Assembly (NCBI RefSeq): GCF_000218685.1
Contig: NW_006763302.1
Span: 37,180-101,179, forward strand
DNA from: Serpula lacrymans var. lacrymans S7.9
Lineage: Eukaryota > Basidiomycota > Agaricomycetes > Boletales > Serpulaceae
Length of the DNA: 64,000 bases
Reading direction: 5' to 3'
Shown here: positions 57,764 to 64,000 of the stretch, in pieces
Layout of the letters: the number at the start of each line of letters is the position of its first letter
How positions within the stretch are numbered: position 1 is the stretch's first letter
Notes under the pieces: generated by a model
Database searches by the model: none
Seen by the model: only the letters and a program-made list of their open reading frames with translations
What the model was told of the DNA's origin: nothing
Position numbers and translations under genes: made by a program

Positions 57764-60700
57764 CTAAGGCTCGACTTCCAGGCGAGACCAAATACCGGAG
57801 GTAGTGGTAAAATTTTCGGGCATAGGTTGAAAAAGAGAATTAAAAAGATTTGAATCCATGCCTCTAAGCTTCCTAGGAGCTGAGGGATTCTTAGAATAAA
57901 ATTTGCGAACAGCATTGCGAGAATTGTCCAGATGGGCTTCTGGTTCCCACTTTCTGTCCTCGTCTCCATAGCCCTTCCATAGGACTAGGAACTCTAATTT
58001 GCCACGCTTCAAGCGTGCATCCACCACTTGTTCGACTTCGAACTCTTCTTCACCTTCCTGGGTGACTATAACTGGTCCGGGCCGGTCTACACGCTGTCCT
58101 GGCAGCGGCCCTTTGTAGGGTTTCACATGGCTTATATTGACCGTGGGTACCACCCTCATTCGTTTTGGGAGTTCCAGCTCCACCGCGTTGGGTTTGACTT
58201 CCTTAATCCGGTAAGGGCCAATCCACTTTTCGGTCAGTTTTCTAGACTGCCGATCTTTTAATTTTAAGTGGTCGGTGTCTAACCAGACCAGGTCGCTGAC
58301 CTTGTAGTCAGGGGCCTTAGAGCGTCTACGTTCTGCCCTGTCTTTCATCTGCTCTGCAGTTTTAAATAGCGCTTTGCGCGTGTTGTCTAAGACAGCCTTC
58401 ATGTCCTTGGCCATGTTCCCAGCAGCCTCGTTCTTGCTTTTACCAGGTTCTACACCCGTTCTGGGGAGGTACAATCTAGTAACCTCGAATGGTGCCTTTC
58501 CTGTAGCCGACGACTGTTTGATATTATATGAGAACTGGGCTATCTTTAGCCACTTGGCCCAATCCGTCTGTCTGTCATTAATAAATATACGGAGATATTG
58601 CTTCAACTCCTGGTTGAGTCTCTCCGTTTGTCCATCGGTTTGCGGATGGAACACCATTGATAACTTAGGTTTGATGCCCAGCATCCGGCATAATTCTTTT
58701 GTAAATTCGCTAGCGAATTGAGGTCCTCTATCGGAGATAACTGTTTCTGGCAACCCATGGATAGACCATACAAAATCTTTAAATAAATCTGCTGTACCAG
58801 CAGCAGTAATGGTTTTGTTGGTGGGTATGAATACCACTTCTTTGGAGAAACGATCCACTACCACCATTACTGAATCATACCCATTGGACTCGGGCAGATC
58901 CATTGTAAAGTCAACCGATATATCCTGCCAGGGACCAGCTGGTATCGGATTTGGCATAAGTTTACCGGCCGGCGGTTGGTGAGAATTCTTAGCCATGGCA
59001 CATCTCAGACAGGATTTTACGTATTCTTGTATGTCTTTGACCATGCCAGGCCACATATAGTTTCTGGAGATCAACTCCATCGTTTGTTGCCACCCAGGGT
59101 GCCCAGCCACTGGAGTGTTGTGATGTCTATCTATTGCCTTGATCCTTGCGGACTCAGGCACATAGATCTTGTCTTTAAAACAGAAGAGCCCGTTTTCCCA
59201 TAAATAGTTTTCATTGCCGTCAAGGCGTGCCTTCTCTGCTGAGGAGATGTCTTTCTTGAAGACTTCCAGAAGATCGGAATCTTGCCCGATTCTAACATTG
59301 GCAACCCTTGATTGGTCTATCAGGGTGGTGCCTTTGTTATCATCCTCAATAGCATTGGCATAATCCTCTCTTCTGGATAAAGTGTCCGCTTTCCCCATAG
59401 AGCTTCCAGGCTTATGAATTAATTTATAATTAAACCTTGACAAGTACACTGCGTAGTGAGCCTGTCTTCGGTTCAAGTCTCGGGCCGTCATAAAATATTC
59501 CAGATTCTTATGATCGGTACAAATTTGAAATTGGTACCTAGCACCTTCTAAGTAGTGCCGCCAGTGCTCTAGAGCTCTAATGATGGCCAGCATCTCTTTG
59601 TCATAAATTTGATAGTTGCGCTCTGTAGGCAACAAACTATGCGATAAATAGGCACAAGGCCTCCAAAGATTGTCAGGGCATTTAATTGACAGAACAGCCC
59701 CAGTAGCAAAATCAGAAGAGTTGGTTTCTAGCCGGAACTCTTTGTCTAATTCTGGAAATGCTAATATGGGCGCTGTTGTAAATGCTTGTTTAAGCTTATC
59801 AAAAGCTTGTTGTTCTTTGGCGCCCCAGTGCCAAACAATGTCCTTTTTAGTGAGATTGTTCAACGGTCTCGTGATTTTTGCGAAGTTTTCGATAAACCTT
59901 CGGTAGAAATTGCTTAAGCCAAGGAAGGCCCTAACTCCTTTGACGCAAGTAGGTTCTGGCCACTCCAAAATAGCTTGAACTTTCTCAGGGTCCATCCTGA
60001 TTCCGTTCTGGCCTATGATCAAACCGAGGAAGTCTACTTCCTTCACTTTAAAATTACATTTTTCGGGTTTGACAAATAGGTCCCGTTCCTGTAAGCGCCG
60101 AAGGATTTCTTGCATGATTTTGTCATGCTCAGCCTCATCGTCCAACTTCGTAAATATTAATAAATCGTCAATGTAAATGACAACACAGTTTTCCATATCC
60201 GCGAAGATCTCGTTCATCATGCTCTGGAAGGTCGCCGGTGAATTGGTCAACCCAAAGAACATAACAAGGGGTTCAAAGGATCCTCGGTGGCACGTGAACA
60301 CGGCCTTCCAAGCATCTTCTTCTTTGATTCGTACATTATTGTACCCCCATCTGAGATCCATCTTTGTTAAGATCTTGGCACCAGCCAATTTGTCTACTAG
60401 CTGACTGATCAAAGGCAGTGGATACGCGTTTTTAACTGTGTGCTCATTCACGTAACGATAGTCCATAATCATACGCTTCTTACCATCCTTTTTAGGAATG
60501 AAGAACACCGGGGACGTCATAGGGCTTTTGGAAGGTCTGATGTAACCCTTCCTATGCTGTTTGTCTATGGAACTTGACACCTCATCTCTTTCTGGAGCAG
60601 AGAGTGGTATCATGTGTCCTTTTCTCGGTTTGAAGGTGTCCTTCAAATCTATAGCATGGTCCCAAGGCTTAGCCTCTGGGAAGCGCTCTGATTTATGTTT

Positions 60701-61621
60701 TGAAAAGACTTTCCAGAAGTCATGGTACTCGGGAGGTACCAGCCTCTTAATCTCTTCTTCGGGTTTTACCTCATCATCGTCATCGTTGATCTTTTCTAAA
60801 GATCTGAGCTCATATACGTGACCAGTGTTTATCTTTTCAAGACGCTCATTGTGATGGACATGATTTGGTTTACCCAAGTACACACACTCCTGAGGGCAAC
60901 GTGACAATGTGACAACCCCTGTCTGCCAGTCGATCTCAGGATTGTGTTTAAATAGCCAGGTCCAGCCTAATATTAAATTAATCTTCCCTAGTTGGGTAGC
61001 TTCGGCGGTGACTCGTTCTCTGTGTCCTTGGTATTTGACAACAAAAGAACATTTGTGCGTGATGCAGCCACCCGCGTTCAGCGTACCGTCAACGTTATAG
61101 ACGGGAATAGATACATCTAATTTTACAAGGGGGAGTCCAATTTGCTCCGCCCAGACCTGATCTATGAAGATTCCGTTAGTGCCTGAATCAAGCAGTGTGC
61201 TGGTTGGGTGTACTATGCCCCGGGCAAGGTTTTCCACACCAACGTCTAGACGAATCTCCTTTTGGAATAAATATGTGCGCATCAACACACACCTTGGGAT
61301 TTCAGGAAAGGGTGGCTCCAACGAAGAAGAAAGGGTATTGAAGTCTACATGTTTTTCTATTTTATTTTTACCGGAATCAAGCACCCTAGTGTTTGTCTCG
61401 CCGGGGCCACGCTCTAAAGGAGACGCTGGTGCAGCGGTAGTATCATTTATTTTACAATCACATTGCTTCATACAAGTACATACTTCTGATAACAAATTTA
61501 AGAATCTATTTACAAATTGGGGAGCCATCCCCGTCTTTCCTTTATTGCTCGTGCAACACCCCGGAGCAGGGGCCACCTTATTGTGGTTTACTTCATTGTT
61601 CATAGGAGCGAAGGCACCCAA
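57764..61621 (-). CDS. pol: Chromovirus Pol polyprotein (protease-RT-RNase H-integrase-chromodomain)
   Basis: An uninterrupted frame of about 1,285 codons. In order: retropepsin (LLDSGTNGIFID), reverse transcriptase (FIPKKDGKKRMIMDYRY, YIDDLLIF), RNase H, integrase with HHCC (H...AGHPGWQQTM...CLRCAMAK) and D-D-E (VDRFSKEV, ISDRGPQFASEF, HPQTDGQTERL), and a C-terminal chromodomain (LEFLVLWKGYGDEDRKWEPE). The RNase H start reads LETNSSDF where the family normally has ETDASDF, so a key Asp is Asn. The frame is -1 relative to gag; its first ATG (61603) is 24 nt after the gag stop (61627-61629), so reinitiation or frameshifting is possible. Polypeptide intact, activity doubtful. Confidence 0.92.
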   Translation of the reverse strand: MGAFAPMNNEVNHNKVAPAPGCCTSNKGKTGMAPQFVNRFLNLLSEVCTCMKQCDCKINDTTAAPASPLERGPGETNTRVLDSGKNKIEKHVDFNTLSSSLEPPFPEIPRCVLMRTYLFQKEIRLDVGVENLARGIVHPTSTLLDSGTNGIFIDQVWAEQIGLPLVKLDVSIPVYNVDGTLNAGGCITHKCSFVVKYQGHRERVTAEATQLGKINLILGWTWLFKHNPEIDWQTGVVTLSRCPQECVYLGKPNHVHHNERLEKINTGHVYELRSLEKINDDDDEVKPEEEIKRLVPPEYHDFWKVFSKHKSERFPEAKPWDHAIDLKDTFKPRKGHMIPLSAPERDEVSSSIDKQHRKGYIRPSKSPMTSPVFFIPKKDGKKRMIMDYRYVNEHTVKNAYPLPLISQLVDKLAGAKILTKMDLRWGYNNVRIKEEDAWKAVFTCHRGSFEPLVMFFGLTNSPATFQSMMNEIFADMENCVVIYIDDLLIFTKLDDEAEHDKIMQEILRRLQERDLFVKPEKCNFKVKEVDFLGLIIGQNGIRMDPEKVQAILEWPEPTCVKGVRAFLGLSNFYRRFIENFAKITRPLNNLTKKDIVWHWGAKEQQAFDKLKQAFTTAPILAFPELDKEFRLETNSSDFATGAVLSIKCPDNLWRPCAYLSHSLLPTERNYQIYDKEMLAIIRALEHWRHYLEGARYQFQICTDHKNLEYFMTARDLNRRQAHYAVYLSRFNYKLIHKPGSSMGKADTLSRREDYANAIEDDNKGTTLIDQSRVANVRIGQDSDLLEVFKKDISSAEKARLDGNENYLWENGLFCFKDKIYVPESARIKAIDRHHNTPVAGHPGWQQTMELISRNYMWPGMVKDIQEYVKSCLRCAMAKNSHQPPAGKLMPNPIPAGPWQDISVDFTMDLPESNGYDSVMVVVDRFSKEVVFIPTNKTITAAGTADLFKDFVWSIHGLPETVISDRGPQFASEFTKELCRMLGIKPKLSMVFHPQTDGQTERLNQELKQYLRIFINDRQTDWAKWLKIAQFSYNIKQSSATGKAPFEVTRLYLPRTGVEPGKSKNEAAGNMAKDMKAVLDNTRKALFKTAEQMKDRAERRRSKAPDYKVSDLVWLDTDHLKLKDRQSRKLTEKWIGPYRIKEVKPNAVELELPKRMRVVPTVNISHVKPYKGPLPGQRVDRPGPVIVTQEGEEEFEVEQVVDARLKRGKLEFLVLWKGYGDEDRKWEPEAHLDNSRNAVRKFYSKNPSAPRKLRGMDSNLFNSLFQPMPENFTTTSGIWSRLEVEP

Positions 61622-61626
61622 GTGAC

Positions 61627-63106
61627 CTAAGCTCCGAACTCTTTACCCTGAGTCTTCATCTCAGCGACCTGCTGGTCGTAGAAGAAGGCCCGGATTTTGT
61701 CATACGAACGACCGGCTGTAACAACCAAGATATACTCTGGCGCACACAGGAACACACTATAGAGAAAGATGATGAGGGAGTGGTTACCCCTTAGAATGCA
61801 GAGAGTTAGTTGGTATACAACAGGAGGACTTGCTGAGGAGTCTCCTGGATCTATTGGAGATTATATACTACTACAGGGTTGTTTGTACATGTGTACTATA
61901 CAGTTGATGGAGACAGTGGCTGATGATGTCATGGGGCCTAGCCCGCATGGCCAGCTCCACTGTGTGAGAGAGTTGTGTCCAAAACAAGAAAAGGCAACGC
62001 GGCGCGAGAAAGAGGAGTTTTGGACAAAAGCGGGAAGTGCCGCGTGGCACCATGTGTGAAAGCTATAGTACAAGGTTAAAGCGGAGAATAAAAGTAAAGG
62101 GAAAGTCCGAAAATTGTGTTATTGTAACACCGGCCAGAGTTTGGAGCCGATCGTCCGGTTTCTCGGACTCTAGTTGGCGCGCCTGGCGCCCTTGGTTATT
62201 TTTTTGTTGAGCGGCCTGCGCTCCTTTTCTGCAGTCTCGGGACATGTGTCTCTCTTGGCTGCAATTGTAGCAGTTCCCCTTGAATCTGCGCATCTGTTCC
62301 TCTTGGACCGCGCCGATATCCATGGGGGCTCCCTGCCCTGGTTGCAGCCCGAACGGCTTGAACCCGTGAGAATGTTTATGTTGGTTTGATGACCCAGGGC
62401 CCCTCTGGGATTCGTTGTTTTTGGTGGTGGACCCGCCACCTTGGTGCATTTGGTAGAGCTCCATGGCTCTACCGACTCGTCGTACTTTCTCAGCCGCCAG
62501 GGCCAAGTTCTCATTTCTAGTATCCTGCAGATAGATCTGTTCTGCAATGTGAGGGTTCACATTGCGTTCCAGCAGTTCTACTGCGTGTTCATTTCCAAGC
62601 CCTCCTTGGATGGAGAGGGCCAGGAACCGGGTAATGTAATCATCCGTCCTCATGTTTCCTTGTTTGAAGGAACAGATTTGCTGACACGCCCAGTCACGCT
62701 CAGCTTGCTGTTTGAAATATTTTTTGATCTCTTTCTTGAGATCTTCCCAGGTCGGCCACACTCCTGCAGTGTAGCATACCTGTAATATTACTTTGGCGTA
62801 TCAACCTGCCACAGGTCCTTTTAGTCGAGATAGCACTGCAGTGGCTACCTCAAAATTGTCGGCAAACGCGTCTCAATTTGCCTTGACCCAAATCTGGAGC
62901 TTGATCCACCATTCGGCGAATCACGCTCTGTCTCCCTCAAAGGTGCCAGGGTCAGCAACAACTTCGACTTTTTTATTGAATTTCTTCTCGACCGAGGGGG
63001 TTGCCGCAGGAGGGTTGTTCTGCAGCTCGGCGAGTTGCGAGGTCAATGTTGCAATCTGTGCACGCATGGCATGCAGCAGACTGTTCATATCTTGTTGCGA
63101 CGACAT
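61627..63106 (-). pseudogene. gag: Chromovirus gag, inactivated
   Basis: Starts MSSQQDMNSLLHAMRAQIAT at 63106. Three in-frame TGA stops (62921-62923, 62873-62875, 62801-62803) break it, each where CGA (Arg) would fit the frame. The later part has the capsid-like region (KKEIKKYFKQQAERDW) and a CCHC knuckle (CYNCSQERHMSRDC). A solo LTR at 61717-62129 splits the C-terminus; across it the frame resumes as RSYDKIRAFFYDQQV and ends KEFGA-stop. The gene cannot make an intact Gag. Confidence 0.85.
61717..62129 (-). mobile_element. Solo LTR nested in gag, 5-bp duplication CCGGC
   Basis: TGTAAC...GTAACA, 413 bp, flanked by CCGGC at 61712-61716 and 62130-62134. It resembles the element's own LTRs but differs at many sites and keeps a segment (gcctagcccgcatggccagc) that the 3' LTR has lost. 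Insertion into gag is shown by the frame resuming on the far side. Confidence 0.9.
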
Positions 63107-63619
63107 GTCGACTTGCTCTCTTTGTAAAGTAAAAAAAAGGTAACTGGGGGTCCCCGCTTGCTATCTGCGGATCAACCTCTTCCCAGCTGAGTATCGGATC
63201 TCAATCTCCGACTACCCACACTATAGTATTTGAAAGGTATATAAAAAGTATTCGTAATAAACCCTGGTCCAAACAGTTGTCAGGGGGTGGTCCGCTTGTT
63301 AAGCTGTCAACCCTTCTCCAACTGGCGGAGGCAAGTGCCCGGCCTGGTCAGAGGTATTCGAAGAAGAAGTTTTGTATATAAATTCTAATCAACAGTGGTT
63401 CCACACCGACTGCTGAGCTAAGTACTCCCCTTAACGCTGGGGGCCGTGTATCAACGGTTTTGGTTCTTCTCCCAAAGCACTACAAGGCCGTCGCAAAGAG
63501 CGCACCTATCTGCTATGCGGGATATTCCCAACCAATAACCAATCTCCTTCACCCTGGAGTCCGGGTGCCCAATGGGACTTTTGCACAAACGTGCGAGAGA
63601 GTAGAAGAGCGAGTCCTAA
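63107..63619 (-). other. Leader between 5' LTR and gag
   Basis: Untranslated leader of the element. No classical TGG primer-binding site directly follows the LTR; the first bases on the element strand are TTAGGACTCGC, so the priming tRNA is unclear. Two stretches with gggggt-ccgcttgt similarity (63145 and 63285) suggest an internal duplication. Confidence 0.5.
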
Positions 63620-63877
63620 TGTAACAACCAAGAGTTAGTTACTCTGGCGCACACAGAACACACTATAAGGAAGATGATGAGGGAGTGGTTACCCCTTGAG
63701 CTGCAGAGAGTTTGTTGGTTAACAACAGGAGGACTCACTGAGGAGTCTCCTTGATCTATTAGGGTATATATACTACTACAGGGTTGTTTGTACATGTGTA
63801 CTGTACAGTTGGTAGAGGCAGTGGCTGATGGTGTCATGGGGCACAGCCTGTGTGACCAGCTCCACTGCATGAGAGAG
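63620..63877 (-). mobile_element. 5' LTR of the chromovirus, interrupted
   Basis: Plus-strand TGTAACAACC start, close to 57136 onward in sequence. It stops at 63877, where an LTR in opposite orientation begins. The remainder must lie beyond the window. Confidence 0.85.
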
Positions 63878-64000
63878 TGTTACGATAACACAATTTTCGG
63901 ACCTTTCCTTTAATTTTCATTCTCCGCTTTAACCTTTTTACTATAGTTCACACTCCGTGCCATGCAGCACTTTCCTTTTTCGTTGTAACTCCACCTTCTC
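63878..64000 (+). mobile_element. Second LTR, opposite orientation, inserted into the 5' LTR
   Basis: Starts TGTTACGATAACACAATT, the reverse complement of the LTR 3' end, and continues through the same family sequence to the window end. The five bases before it (GAGAG) are the candidate target duplication; the other side is outside the window. Confidence 0.75.

Overview
The window looks like an Agaricomycete (mushroom-forming basidiomycete) chromosome segment. Nearly every housekeeping gene is split by GT-AG introns of about 45-65 nt. The gene set (class V myosin-motor chitin synthase, NCS2 purine permease, tandem histidine acid phosphatases) and the repeats (Plavaka-type transposase remnant, DUF6532-like gene, Ty3/gypsy chromovirus) all fit that group. 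I cannot name the species.

Layout. 1-13.3 kb is repeat-rich: two 886-bp inverted arms flank half of a Plavaka-like transposase gene that carries a tRNA-derived insertion. Next come a small unknown gene and a decayed DUF6532-like gene split by a solo LTR, then a frameshifted gene with a PD-(D/E)XK-like motif and an array of GGGCGTCC hairpin repeats. 14.0-55.2 kb is a conventional gene-dense core. It holds a Cys-motif protein, two tandem phytase-type phosphatases, beta'-COP, class V chitin synthase, a small Cys-rich secreted protein, VPS41, a Nudix hydrolase, NudC, an NCS2 urate/xanthine permease, a HOS2/HDAC3-type deacetylase, CDK8, the exomer protein CHS5 and a metallo-beta-lactamase-fold hydrolase. 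The core ends in two paralogous small beta-trefoil-like proteins, with a decayed second copy of the hydrolase between them. 56.2-64.0 kb is repeat-rich again: an unknown gene cut by a chromovirus that has intact pol, gag broken by three TGA stops, a nested solo LTR with target-site duplication, a tRNA-derived insertion in one LTR and an inverted LTR in the other.

Biology. Several core genes serve membrane traffic and wall building. Beta'-COP acts in Golgi COPI vesicles, VPS41 in vacuolar/endosomal HOPS tethering, and CHS5 (exomer) in Golgi-to-surface export of chitin synthases; the chitin synthase itself is about 18-24 kb from CHS5. The phosphatases and the purine permease suggest scavenging of organic phosphate and nitrogen. 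CDK8 (Mediator kinase) and the class I HDAC are transcription regulators. Exon structures were read by eye from splice signals and frame continuity; each multi-exon model listed closes to a whole number of codons.

No wholly new system was proven. The most distinctive signals are the long inverted-repeat element with a captured transposase half, tRNA-like sequences near the 3' side of two separate insertions, TGA-for-CGA stops in repeat-borne genes, a 9-nt microexon kept in both phosphatase paralogs, and GT/GC splice-donor exchange between the two beta-trefoil-like paralogs.
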